64,000 nucleotides of DNA from an uncultured Lachnospiraceae bacterium. Lineage in GTDB: Bacteria; Bacillota; Clostridia; Lachnospirales; Lachnospiraceae. Made by a program: the position numbers and the translations under genes. Shown piece after piece: positions 41,928 to 50,577 of the stretch (position 1 is the stretch's first letter; each line of letters begins with the position of its first letter). The stretch spans positions 310,001 through 374,000 of the forward strand of contig CATLAK010000001.1 in the NCBI GenBank assembly GCA_949878435.1. Reading direction: 5' to 3'. The notes beneath the pieces were generated by a model that was not told where the DNA came from, did no database searches, and was given only the letters and a program-made list of their open reading frames with translations.

Positions 41928-42818
41928 TTAACTATGCAGCAGTCCTTTGTTTTTAAGGAACTGTCTCGCCACTTCCTTGTCCTCCTTGCCGCCCACTTCC
42001 ACTTCATAGTTCATCTGCTGCATTTCTTCTTCCGTAATCAATCCGTTTAGTTTCTCCAATACGCCTCTTAGTTCAGGATATTTTTCAAGTGCATCCTTCC
42101 TCACCACCGTACCTGCCATAAAGGTCTCAAAGAAGCTGCCGTCGTCGGCAAGCAGTACCAGATCGTTTGCAGCAAGCTGCGCATCCGTGGTAAAAGCATT
42201 GATCACGTCCACCTCGCCATTTACGAGTGCCTCATACTTTAGTGCGATCTCCATCTGCCTAGTGTCCTTAAACTGCATATTGTAAGCTTCACAAAGCCTT
42301 GTATAGCCGGTTTCCAGCTCCATGTAATCGGGATTTCCTCCAAAAATCAGTTCGCCGGAGGCTGCCGCTAAGTCAGAATAGGTGGAAAGCCCATATTGCT
42401 CCGCCGTCTCCTTTCTGACTGCCAGTCCATAAGTATTGGAAAATCCATATAAGCCTGTCCAGGTAAGCCCCATTTGATCGTATTCTGACAGAAGATTATC
42501 ATAAAGAACGGCATCGTCCTTTTCCATTTCTTCTTTTTTCAGGACATTCAGCCATGCTGTCCTGGTGTATTCCGGATACAGGTCAAATTCCCCTTTTTCA
42601 AGGGCAGGATGGATATTGGTGGTACCTCCGCCGATTCCCTTTGTAATCTCCACTTCGTAGTCTGTCTCTTCTTCAATCAGCTGCGCAATAATCTCCGTCA
42701 GGATATACTGCTCCGTCATTGGTTTGGACGCTATTTGGATGGATTCCTTCTTTCCGCAGGCACACATAAACAGCGCTGCCAGCAACATTAAAATCATTCC
42801 TTTTTTGGTGTTTTTCAT
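41928..42818 (-). CDS. Glycine betaine/choline ABC importer, substrate-binding lipoprotein
   Basis: A 296-residue lipoprotein with signal peptide and lipobox FMCACGKK (lipidated Cys near residue 21). The mature part is of the OpuAC/ProX fold: IQIASKPMTEQYILTEIIAQLIEEET, GGGTTNIHPALEKGEFDLYPEYTRTAW, then VDVINAFTTDAQL and the C-terminal helix. It binds quaternary ammonium compatible solutes such as glycine betaine. It follows the ATPase by 47 bases in the permease-ATPase-binding protein operon. Confidence 0.9.
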   Translation of the reverse strand: MKNTKKGMILMLLAALFMCACGKKESIQIASKPMTEQYILTEIIAQLIEEETDYEVEITKGIGGGTTNIHPALEKGEFDLYPEYTRTAWLNVLKKEEMEKDDAVLYDNLLSEYDQMGLTWTGLYGFSNTYGLAVRKETAEQYGLSTYSDLAAASGELIFGGNPDYMELETGYTRLCEAYNMQFKDTRQMEIALKYEALVNGEVDVINAFTTDAQLAANDLVLLADDGSFFETFMAGTVVRKDALEKYPELRGVLEKLNGLITEEEMQQMNYEVEVGGKEDKEVARQFLKNKGLLHS

Positions 42819-42865
42819 ATCTCTTTATCCTTTCTATATCCATTTATTCAATATAATTCCCAGAT

Positions 42866-43591
42866 TCACCTGCCGGTCAGCCGCCGTACAAATTCATCCT
42901 TGGGATTTTGAATCAATTCTTCGCTGCTTCCTTCCTGCCAAATTCCGCCGTCTTTCATGATCACAATGCGGCTCCCCAGCTTAAAGGCTTCCCCGATATC
43001 ATGGGTGATGAAGACAATCGTGATCCCCGTCTTTTGCCACAAGGTAAGGAGTTCTTCCTGCAGCCCTTTCCTTGTAATTTCATCCACAGCCCCAAAAGGC
43101 TCATCCATAAGCAGGATATCGGGCTCTGATGCCATTGCTCTTGCAATTCCCACCCTCTGCTGCTGCCCGCCGGAGAGCTGCCTTGGAAAACGCCCTGCCA
43201 GTTCTTCAGGAAGTTCTACCATCTTAAGCATTTTCTGCGTCAGAATATATTTTTCGTCCTTTGTCATCTTTCTTTCCAAACAGGGAACATAACAAATATT
43301 ATCCTCCACCGTCATATGGGGAAAAAGCCTTGCCCCCTGTACTGCATATCCAATGCGCCTGCGCACTGCCGTCAGATTCTCTTCTTCTAAAGGTGCTCCG
43401 TTTACGCTTACCAGTCCTTCCTCGGGTATCACAAGACCGTTGATCATTTTAAGGAGCGTGGTCTTTCCGCAGCCTGATGGACCTATGATAACCAAAAACT
43501 CGCCCTTTTTAACCGTAAGCGAAACGTGGCTTAGGACTTCATTTTCCCCATAGGAAACGGAGCAGTCCTGTATCTTTATTTCCTCACTCAA
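42866..43591 (-). CDS. Glycine betaine ABC importer, ATP-binding protein (OpuCA-like)
   Basis: A 241-residue ABC ATPase. Walker A is IGPSGCGKTTLLKM near residue 37, signature RQLSGGQQQRVGIARAM, Walker B ILLMDEPFGAVDEITR, and the switch VFITHDIGEAFKLG. It lacks the C-terminal CBS domains that regulate longer OpuAA/OpuCA proteins. The start is a TTG (43589-43591) with GGAGG 7 bases upstream, overlapping the permease stop by 8 bases. It powers uptake through the one permease encoded here. Confidence 0.94.
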   Translation of the reverse strand: MSEEIKIQDCSVSYGENEVLSHVSLTVKKGEFLVIIGPSGCGKTTLLKMINGLVIPEEGLVSVNGAPLEEENLTAVRRRIGYAVQGARLFPHMTVEDNICYVPCLERKMTKDEKYILTQKMLKMVELPEELAGRFPRQLSGGQQQRVGIARAMASEPDILLMDEPFGAVDEITRKGLQEELLTLWQKTGITIVFITHDIGEAFKLGSRIVIMKDGGIWQEGSSEELIQNPKDEFVRRLTGR

Positions 43592-44219
43592 TGCCGTACC
43601 TCCTGCTTACTGCTTTTTCTGCCTTAGAGAGCAGATAATCACAAAAAAGTGCAAGCAGGGCAATCAATAGCGATCCTGCCGCCGTCAACGTCATGTTATA
43701 GGTGGTGATTCCCCTATAGATTGCAGCGCCCAGCCCGCCTGCCCCTATGAAAGAAGCAATGCCGCCCATGGCGATGATCATGACTACCATATTGCGGAAG
43801 CCGCTTATGATAATGGGAAGCGCCAGCGGAAAACGCACCCGGAAAAGTACCTGACGCTTGTCCGCTCCAAGTCCCTCCGCCACCTCTAAAATGCCTGCAT
43901 CCACATTCACAAGCCCTGTGTAAGTATTTCTGACGATGGGCAGCAATCCGTACACCGTAAGGGCTATAATCGCTGTCTTATTGCCGATTCCGGTAAAAGG
44001 AATCAGAAAGCCCAGAAGAGAAATGGACGGCACCGTGTAAATCACATTGATAATACCAAGAACAACGCCTGCCGCCTTCTTATGACGGCTGATCAGGATG
44101 CCTGCTAAAATTCCCAGCACCCCTGCACATACCACTGCCGTCAGGGATATTCTGATGTGTTCCAATAAACAGGTCAGGAAAAACTCTCTCCTGTCCCAAA
44201 GTATCTGCACCAGCTCCAT
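43584..44219 (-). CDS. Glycine betaine ABC importer, permease (OpuCB-like)
   Basis: A 211-residue permease with five to six membrane helices. The coupling motif EVAEGLGADKRQVLFRVRFPLALPIIISGFRN is the EAA loop of the family, and IYTVPSISLLGFLIP is the conserved early segment. OpuC systems often have two permeases (OpuCB and OpuCD), but only one is present here and may work as a homodimer. AGAGGTAAAC precedes the ATG. It is the first gene of the operon, with a strong promoter and an operator-like dyad upstream. Confidence 0.93.
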   Translation of the reverse strand: MELVQILWDRREFFLTCLLEHIRISLTAVVCAGVLGILAGILISRHKKAAGVVLGIINVIYTVPSISLLGFLIPFTGIGNKTAIIALTVYGLLPIVRNTYTGLVNVDAGILEVAEGLGADKRQVLFRVRFPLALPIIISGFRNMVVMIIAMGGIASFIGAGGLGAAIYRGITTYNMTLTAAGSLLIALLALFCDYLLSKAEKAVSRRYGIE

Positions 44220-44243
44220 GCTGTTTACCTCTTTATTTATTTC

Positions 44244-44296
44244 AGAACGAATGTTCTAATGGTAATAATATTATGATATTTATCTCCTTTTGTCAA
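44244..44296 (-). promoter_or_regulatory. Promoter and operator of the opu operon
   Basis: TTGACA (44291-44296) and TAATAT (44268-44273) on the minus strand are 17 bp apart. The -35 overlaps the stop codon of the upstream lipoprotein gene. A perfect dyad, AGAACGAATGTTCT (44244-44257), lies just after the expected start site and would suit a repressor. It resembles the GAAC-N4-GTTC core of Firmicutes LexA boxes, but a MarR/GbsR-type site is equally possible. Confidence 0.75.
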
Positions 44297-46482
44297 TAAT
44301 TGTATGCCCCCAATTCATATATTCTATTTATATTCTGGCAGGTGACAAGTGTCTTTACATAGCAGTCCACCTGCAAAAGCTTCCTGTATTCTGTCTCCGT
44401 AAGCATATAACCGCAGATGTGAAAATCATACAAGCCGTCTTCATACAGGACATAAATCACATTTCCAAAGTCCGTTTCGTCCACCCACAGGTTGATCGGC
44501 GTCCCGATTATTCCATTTTCATAAATCATATCCCGAATCTGATCATTGAGCTTGGCTTCTTCAAAATCATAGCTTAAACTGTCTACTGTATAATAATTGG
44601 TGGTCTGCCAAAGGGATATTCTATATTTCTCCAAAACGCCGTCATTGTCGATGTCGCTGCATCTATTATATTCTTCGTCCTTGATTTCTTCCTCCCCGGT
44701 TCCACAGGAAAGCCTGGTTCCGGACTGATATGTTCCTGCGAGTGTATAAAGGGAAGAGGCAAGATTGCTGTACTTTTCTTTTTCCAGATAAGAAGTCTTG
44801 ATGCTACGCCCTTCCATTCCCTCCTTCGCTGTAATTTTCAGCTCCACTCCTCCCTGATATCTGCCCTCTGCATAACACTCTAACTGAATTCCGTCAACGC
44901 ACTTCTTGGTAAACTCCCACGTAGTCTTTGCCAGATAGTTTTTTCCTTCCCAATTGATAAATGCAAATTCCATTTTCAGTTCTTCCTCTTTTGAGGTGAA
45001 AATATATCTGCCCTCCTTTGTACCCTTAAACAAATAGTAAGATACTGCTCCCAGGCTTCCGCCTAAATATTCACAGAGAAAGATATCTTCTATTCCATCA
45101 TTGTCTGCATCTGCCTTCAGCCATATCCCCTGCCCCAGTGAATTACATGTGATTGTAAGAAGCTGCCTTTTGATATCGGGATTTTCTCTGGCAAGTTCTT
45201 TCACTTCCTCTATTGTAAGTTCCTTATCATTGACCATAGGAAGCATAAGATTTTTCAGCTCTTCTTTGCTGCCAAGGAGCGGATCTGATAAATACGCAAT
45301 CAGTTCCTTGGGAATCTGCTGACTGCCCGTGAGCGACTCTTTCCATCCCCAGTCTTCCCATACCACATTTCCAAGCAGGGATTCTCCAAGGGTATACTCA
45401 AAGGAAGCACTCTTTTCATCCCACAAATATCCTTCTGTCTCACTGTTATACTGCGGATTTAGTTCCCAATAATTACACAAAATATCGTCATACCCATCCT
45501 GATTGAAATCCGCAATCAAAAGATATTTCCCTTCCGGATACTCTTCCTGTGCTTTCTGTATGGAAAGCGGCGTCTGGTAATCGCCTGACCGATACACTGC
45601 CATTTCATCCGTCCCATCCCGGACAACCAAAAATAACGGATCATCTGTCTTATCATTCAGCCAGTAATAGTATTCTAATTCTGATGTGTATTCTTGTTTT
45701 ATCACACATTTACCGCTGTTTCCATGCACAAACCCTTCCTTAAGAAAGTCTTGGAAAGATTCCACATCATTTTGGTAAGAAGTAACAGAACTGTCTCCTT
45801 CCATGACATGAAACAGCTCTTTTTGCCCTGTTTCACTTTCAGAAAAAATGAAATATTCCTCTTCCCCGGCATCGCGATTTTTACCGTGCATCCAGCAGCC
45901 TTCTATCTCTTGCGTTTTCACGGCTCCTTTGATTCCGCCCAAAATCGGAACCGGAAAATACCTCTTCATTTCCGCTGCCAGCTGCAGGGTTTGCTCCGGC
46001 ATTCTACTTATTACATATGGGGTGATTATAATTTCGTGTTCATAACCATCCCTATGACCCTCGGTTCTATGGAAATTGGTCTCTTCATCTGCGCATGCAG
46101 AATGTATATCTGTCAGAACATACTGCTTTATGCCTTCCTCCGTTATGCGCTGCTCTATTTTCCAGCCTGAGGGCAGAGCAATCGAAAAACTTCCAATCGA
46201 TGCTTCTGCTTTGGCTACGCTAAGCTCAAAATCTGCAGGAACCAGTTCCAGCGGACCTACGCCTGTTTCTTCCCCCGTTTTCTCCTTTGAAATTGGCTCC
46301 TTTTTTGAAACCGGCTCCTGATCTGCCTCCAGTACATTTTCTTCCTGCTTTTCTGTATCATCTTTCGTCCCTGCAGTACTGCCTGTTTCAGGAAGCGATA
46401 GGCTCTGCCTGCTGCACCCAACGCTTGACACCCCTATAGAAATCGCTATCATCAATGCTGTCATTCTTTTTCCAAATTTCAT
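44293..46482 (-). CDS. Large lipoprotein with EF-hand/FG-GAP-like repeats
   Basis: A 729-residue surface lipoprotein. A signal peptide ends in the lipobox VSSVGC, followed by a Ser/Glu/Lys-rich linker. Three Ca-binding-type repeats are seen: LIADFNQDGYDDILCNYW near residue 315, LKADADNDGIEDIFLCEY near 450 and CSDIDNDGVLEKYRISLW near 620, the D-x-D/N-x-D-G pattern. No enzymatic domain was recognised. The open frame continues to 46575 but the ATG at 46482 just before the signal peptide is preferred. The promoter carries four 11-bp repeats shared with the two-component operon and amidase at 7-12 kb, so it is likely co-regulated. The gene appears monocistronic. Confidence 0.82.
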   Translation of the reverse strand: MKFGKRMTALMIAISIGVSSVGCSRQSLSLPETGSTAGTKDDTEKQEENVLEADQEPVSKKEPISKEKTGEETGVGPLELVPADFELSVAKAEASIGSFSIALPSGWKIEQRITEEGIKQYVLTDIHSACADEETNFHRTEGHRDGYEHEIIITPYVISRMPEQTLQLAAEMKRYFPVPILGGIKGAVKTQEIEGCWMHGKNRDAGEEEYFIFSESETGQKELFHVMEGDSSVTSYQNDVESFQDFLKEGFVHGNSGKCVIKQEYTSELEYYYWLNDKTDDPLFLVVRDGTDEMAVYRSGDYQTPLSIQKAQEEYPEGKYLLIADFNQDGYDDILCNYWELNPQYNSETEGYLWDEKSASFEYTLGESLLGNVVWEDWGWKESLTGSQQIPKELIAYLSDPLLGSKEELKNLMLPMVNDKELTIEEVKELARENPDIKRQLLTITCNSLGQGIWLKADADNDGIEDIFLCEYLGGSLGAVSYYLFKGTKEGRYIFTSKEEELKMEFAFINWEGKNYLAKTTWEFTKKCVDGIQLECYAEGRYQGGVELKITAKEGMEGRSIKTSYLEKEKYSNLASSLYTLAGTYQSGTRLSCGTGEEEIKDEEYNRCSDIDNDGVLEKYRISLWQTTNYYTVDSLSYDFEEAKLNDQIRDMIYENGIIGTPINLWVDETDFGNVIYVLYEDGLYDFHICGYMLTETEYRKLLQVDCYVKTLVTCQNINRIYELGAYNY

Positions 46483-46552
46483 TTTTCCCATTCCCTTCTT
46501 ACTGCATATTATATAAGACTTATAAACATTTACAAGACTCTTCCATGGTAAT

Positions 46553-46611
46553 ATCATAAGGCGGCAATGCATCATAACATCATCATTTCTGCATCATTTT
46601 TGCATCATTTA
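46553..46611 (-). promoter_or_regulatory. Lipoprotein promoter with four tandem 11-bp activator repeats
   Basis: Units at 46568, 46579, 46590 and 46601 (plus-strand consensus TGCATCATTTT) are exactly tandem. Nine bases beyond the last is the minus-strand -10 TATGAT (46553-46558). The design is the same as at 7417-7497 and 11676-11712, which are about 35-39 kb away. Confidence 0.8.
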
Positions 46612-46646
46612 ACATTATCTCATTATCTCATTTTCTGCTGTTTCGT

Positions 46647-46675
46647 TTGCGCTAGAACTTCCAAAATGATATAAT
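46647..46675 (+). promoter_or_regulatory. Promoter of the DUF1877 gene
   Basis: TTGCGC (46647-46652) and TATAAT (46670-46675) are 17 bp apart. Confidence 0.6.
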
Positions 46676-46731
46676 TTTTTAAAATAGGAACTGCTTATCA
46701 AAATTCAATGTACAAGAAAGGAATACAAAAA

Positions 46732-47211
46732 ATGAGCATGATTTGTTACTATCTTCAAGCAGACGATGAAACCTTACAAAAATTCCAATCAGGAAATGCG
46801 AACCCATTCACAGATATGGGCGATGCCTCTATCGATATCGATAAGGCATGGCATACGATACATTATATTCTGACCGGGGAAGTCTGGGATGTGCCGGACG
46901 ACGATATTCTGGCGCAGCTTGTTTTAGGGGGCGAGCCTATCAATGACGAGGATTTTGGCTACGGTCCGATGCGGCTTCTTACAAAAGAAACCGTAAGCCA
47001 GCTGGCAGATGCATTAGAGAAATGGGACGAAGATGCTTTTCGCGAAAACTTTCATATGGAGGACCTGACAGCCAATGAAATCTATCCCACCACAGGGATG
47101 GACGAGGAAGAGGAATTTTTCCAGTATGTATGGGAAAACTTTGACGTGCTGAAAAAATTCATTAAAGAGACATCTGAAAAAGACTTGAATGTACTCACCT
47201 TCCTCGCCTAA
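46732..47211 (+). CDS. DUF1877 (YfbM-like) family protein
   Basis: A 159-residue soluble protein starting MSMICYYLQADDETLQKFQ, with IDIDKAWHTIHYILTG and GGEPINDEDFGYGPMRLLTKETVSQLADALE, the hallmarks of the DUF1877/YfbM family of unknown function. The second ATG (46732) with AAAGGAA nine bases upstream is preferred over one eight codons earlier. It is monocistronic and convergent with the MATE gene, with 28 bases between. Confidence 0.88.
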   Translation: MSMICYYLQADDETLQKFQSGNANPFTDMGDASIDIDKAWHTIHYILTGEVWDVPDDDILAQLVLGGEPINDEDFGYGPMRLLTKETVSQLADALEKWDEDAFRENFHMEDLTANEIYPTTGMDEEEEFFQYVWENFDVLKKFIKETSEKDLNVLTFLA

Positions 47212-47239
47212 GGCGCTTTATATCACGCTGAAAGAATGT

Positions 47240-48571
47240 TCAATACCCATACCGCTTTCTATGCTTAAAAAACATAGTTATAGACAGTACAAGCGCCATC
47301 AGTTCCGCTGCCGGTGTTGCCAACCAGATTCCGTTCACTCCTAAGATGAGAGGCAGCACGATCATCGTAATCAGCATAAAGACAAAGGACCTTGTGAACG
47401 CAAGGACGGCTGAAACGATTCCGTTTGATAATGCCGTAAACATGCCGCTCGCAAAGATATTAAAGCCAATAAAGAATAATGCAATGGTACAGATTCTGTT
47501 TCCGGTCACAGCAAGTTCATACACCGGATTATCCGGGCGTGCAAAAACACCCACAAGCGGTCTCGTCAGAAAGATGGATAGGGCTACGGTCAATACGGAA
47601 ATGACTGCAATCACCTTTATGCTGACCGCAACCAGTTTTTTCAGTTTATCGTGATTCTTTTCTCCATGATAAAAACTAATCATGGGCGCCACCCCGTAGG
47701 AATACCCCGTGTAGAGAGAACTTGCAAACATCAGCACATACATAATGATCGTGACCGCCGCCACGCCGTCTTCGCCCACATAGTGGAGCATCGTCCAATT
47801 AAACATCATGGTAATGATTCCTGTAACAAGTGCAGTCGCCATTTCAGAGCATCCGTTTGTGGCTGCACTTAGCAGGACCCTTAAGCGAATCACAGGCTTT
47901 TTAAAGCAAAGAAGGCTCTTCTTCCTTGCAAAAACAAATAGTCCCACAACTGCCGTTACAGAATATCCCATTCCCGTGGCAATCGCCGCACCCTCAATTC
48001 CCATATTCAAAATGGCAATGAACACATAATCAAGGATCATGTTCAAAACACCGCCTGCCACAGAACACAGCAAAGAAAGGGCTGCCTTCTCGCTTGCAAT
48101 CATATAAAGAGTAAAATTATTCATCAAAAGAATAGGAACCGTAAACAGCAGATACCGGCTCAAATAAGCTGTACAATACCCCGCCACATCTGCGGACAGA
48201 TTCATTCCTGCAAAAATCTGATCCATCAGCCTATATCCAAGCACGCACATAAAGATCCCCACTAATACATTCACAAGAATCAGAAAGGTAAAATCTTCTT
48301 TTGCCTCATCACTTTTCTTCTCCCCCATCTTCTTCATGATTACAGCACTTCCTCCGGTGGCAAGCATGGTAGAAATTGCTGTCACGATTTGAATAATCGG
48401 CGCAGTTAGATTAATCGCAGACAGCGCATTGGTGCCAATCAGATTTGATACAAATAAACCATCGACCATTGTATAAAAAGACATAAAGACCGTCATTGCA
48501 ATGGTCGGCACCGCAAATTTAAAAATATTTCTTAATGTTACAGGTTTTAAATATACATTTTGATTTTCCAT
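47240..48571 (-). CDS. MATE-family multidrug efflux pump
   Basis: A 443-residue protein with twelve membrane helices, of the MATE family (NorM/DinF-like branch): FKFAVPTIAMTVFMSFYTMVDGLFVSNLIGTNALSAINL at the N-terminus and GYSYGVAPMISFYHGEKNHDKLKKL in the middle. It exports cationic drugs with Na+ or H+. GGGAGAAG lies before the ATG at 48571; the frame is open further. It is divergent from a MerR-type gene that probably controls it. Confidence 0.93.
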   Translation of the reverse strand: MENQNVYLKPVTLRNIFKFAVPTIAMTVFMSFYTMVDGLFVSNLIGTNALSAINLTAPIIQIVTAISTMLATGGSAVIMKKMGEKKSDEAKEDFTFLILVNVLVGIFMCVLGYRLMDQIFAGMNLSADVAGYCTAYLSRYLLFTVPILLMNNFTLYMIASEKAALSLLCSVAGGVLNMILDYVFIAILNMGIEGAAIATGMGYSVTAVVGLFVFARKKSLLCFKKPVIRLRVLLSAATNGCSEMATALVTGIITMMFNWTMLHYVGEDGVAAVTIIMYVLMFASSLYTGYSYGVAPMISFYHGEKNHDKLKKLVAVSIKVIAVISVLTVALSIFLTRPLVGVFARPDNPVYELAVTGNRICTIALFFIGFNIFASGMFTALSNGIVSAVLAFTRSFVFMLITMIVLPLILGVNGIWLATPAAELMALVLSITMFFKHRKRYGY

Positions 48572-48615
48572 CTTTTTCTTCTCCCTTCGCCTTGTTTTTT
48601 TCTCCTGTGTATAGT

Positions 48616-48646
48616 ACCATAAACCATACAGTAACTGGACAGTCAA
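48616..48646 (-). promoter_or_regulatory. MATE promoter with the long spacer typical of MerR control
   Basis: On the minus strand TTGACT (48641-48646) and TATGGT (48616-48621) are 19 bp apart. The spacer contains the dyad CAGTAACTG (48629-48637), 2 bp off centre. A 19-bp spacer is the mark of MerR-activated promoters. Confidence 0.5.
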
Positions 48647-48681
48647 TAGGCTTTAAGAAAATTTAAAAGGAGAAAAACACG

Positions 48682-49500
48682 ATGAGTGAAAAGGAAAAAT
48701 TACTTACAATCGGGCAATTCGCGGCACTGCATGGTATCAACAAAAAGACCCTTATGTGGTATGATGAAATCGGGTTGTTTAAGCCTGCTGCCATCAATCC
48801 TGAAAACGGATACCGCTGTTACAATTACCACCAGAGTCCTATCTTAGAAACCATACTCTTGCTTCGCGAGCTGAACGTTTCCATAAATGAAATCCAGACC
48901 TTTATGCATAATCGCTCTGCCCAGAATTTAAAATGCCTTTTAGATGAAAAAATTGCTGATTTGGACCGCAGCATCATGCACCTGCAGGCAGTCCGGAAAA
49001 CATTGTGCAGTCACCGGCAGGATATGATTACTTTGCTTACCATGAATTTATCCGAAATCAGTATTATTGAAAAAGAAGAACGCCATTTAGTGACGGTAGA
49101 TATTGATCAAAATACGTCTTTTGAAAAAGAAGTGGAGCTGATTACAGCTGAAACGGTCAAGTACCAGTTAGGACGCCTGCATGACGCCTCCTATGGCTCC
49201 ATGATCCCTGTCTCCAGCCTGCAAAGCGGCAATTTTGACGACTATACGAAGCTATTTATAGAAATTCCATCCCTCCCCAGTAAAAACGGACTCCACATCC
49301 AGCCCAAAGGACTTTACTTGAGAGCGTTCCACAAAGGCAGCTGGGAAGGGATTCCCATGCGGTATCAGGCAATCCTTGATTATGCCAAAAGCCATAGTCT
49401 TACCTTGTCTGGCTTTTCTTACGAAAAAGGAATCAACGAAACCGTCATTGACCAAATCGAGGATTATATTGTACAGATTGAAATCCCAATCCAAAGCTGA
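48682..49500 (+). CDS. MerR-family regulator with GyrI-like ligand domain (BmrR type)
   Basis: A 272-residue regulator. The N-terminal winged helix is LTIGQFAALHGINKKTLMWYDEIGLFKPAAINPENGYRCY, with helices and coiled coil to about residue 120. The C-terminal 150 residues form a GyrI/BmrR-type effector domain (GLYLRAFHKGSWEGIPMRYQAIL, then VIDQIEDYIVQIEIPIQ). It is divergent from the MATE gene with 110 bases between starts, the classical arrangement of a drug-sensing MerR and its efflux pump. AAAGGAG precedes the ATG. Confidence 0.93.
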   Translation: MSEKEKLLTIGQFAALHGINKKTLMWYDEIGLFKPAAINPENGYRCYNYHQSPILETILLLRELNVSINEIQTFMHNRSAQNLKCLLDEKIADLDRSIMHLQAVRKTLCSHRQDMITLLTMNLSEISIIEKEERHLVTVDIDQNTSFEKEVELITAETVKYQLGRLHDASYGSMIPVSSLQSGNFDDYTKLFIEIPSLPSKNGLHIQPKGLYLRAFHKGSWEGIPMRYQAILDYAKSHSLTLSGFSYEKGINETVIDQIEDYIVQIEIPIQS

Positions 49501-49563
49501 AAAACATGCATAAGCCTCCATCTGCCGCGAGATGAATCTGCCTTTGCATAAGCCGTTCTCCTC

Positions 49564-50442
49564 TCAGACTTTCTGCCACAACAGCATATTGTCCTCAAAT
49601 ATGACCGATACTTTTCCCATATCTTTCAGCCATGAGAGATAAGAACGGACGGTGCTTCCAACCAAGACATACTGTTCAAAGTTCATAGAAAGCCCATACC
49701 CCTTAAAAACATTCTGCAAAATCTTTTCAAAATGCAAAGGTTCTGTGCAGATGGACAGAATCCGTTCTGCCACTTCATGGACTTTGTCCCTGTTATACCG
49801 GACCAGGTCTCTTATATCGTTGCTCGCCTCGGCATGGGCAGGAACAAATAGCTTTCCTTCCATTCCTTCTACCATATCCAGCGTTTCCAGATATGCTCCC
49901 ACATCATAAATGAAAGAAACCGCATACTTTTCCAATGTTTCCCTGCTGCTGATGCAGTCCGCAAGGAATACAGTGCCATCCGGCATGCCGAACCCCACCA
50001 TGTCAAAGAAATGCCCCGGCAGCGGTATCACTTTGACTTCCTTCGGGAAATCTTTCTCCGAGAAATCAGCAACATCGCTCGCCTGTGCCATCAGAAACTT
50101 ATGCCTCAAATCCTTGCATGGATACCCTCCATAAAGAAACGAAGGTTCCAAAAGCGGGTCTTTAATAAATGCATGTTCTATACCCCCGGAATATATTTTG
50201 CATCCGGTCTGCCCCTGCAGATAACGGTTGCCCCCGATATGATCCGCATTGGAGTGAGTATTAAGTATTGCCTTTAGATGCCATCCATTCTTCTCCAGAA
50301 TCTGCCTGACCTTTCTGCCTGCATCTTTGTCATTCCCGCTGTCAATCAAGTAAACATTCTCCTGGTCTTCACAAAAAACACCGATCTTTGCCGGACAATT
50401 TATATAATAACACCGGTCACTGACCTGAACTAATTCGTACAT
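49564..50442 (-). CDS. Metallo-beta-lactamase-fold hydrolase with variant metal motif
   Basis: A 292-residue MBL-fold protein. The first metal motif reads NTHSNADHIGGNR, i.e. H-x-N-x-D-H rather than the usual H-x-H-x-D-H. Further metal positions are PLPGHFFDMVGF (His) and FLADCISS (Asp) and a late PAHAEA (His). The C-terminal 90 residues form a winged-helix-like segment (CTEPLHFEKILQNVF, YLSWLKDMGKVSVIFED), as in some regulatory or RNA-related MBL proteins. It is monocistronic and convergent with the MerR gene. Substrate unknown. Confidence 0.88.
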   Translation of the reverse strand: MYELVQVSDRCYYINCPAKIGVFCEDQENVYLIDSGNDKDAGRKVRQILEKNGWHLKAILNTHSNADHIGGNRYLQGQTGCKIYSGGIEHAFIKDPLLEPSFLYGGYPCKDLRHKFLMAQASDVADFSEKDFPKEVKVIPLPGHFFDMVGFGMPDGTVFLADCISSRETLEKYAVSFIYDVGAYLETLDMVEGMEGKLFVPAHAEASNDIRDLVRYNRDKVHEVAERILSICTEPLHFEKILQNVFKGYGLSMNFEQYVLVGSTVRSYLSWLKDMGKVSVIFEDNMLLWQKV

Positions 50443-50530
50443 TTATCCTCCATTCCGAAGCGCTTTTGCGCTGACAATATTTTTTTGTAATTGTATCATG
50501 GGTTTTTATTTCCGGGTAGTTTTTTTTACT

Positions 50531-50544
50531 AATTTTGCTATAAT
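50531..50544 (+). promoter_or_regulatory. Extended -10 promoter of the GHKL kinase gene
   Basis: TATAAT (50539-50544) is preceded by TGC, an extended -10, with no clear -35. It lies 34 bases before the ATG. Confidence 0.55.
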
Positions 50545-50577
50545 AGATTTGTTATTACAAGAAATGAGGTATATCGC

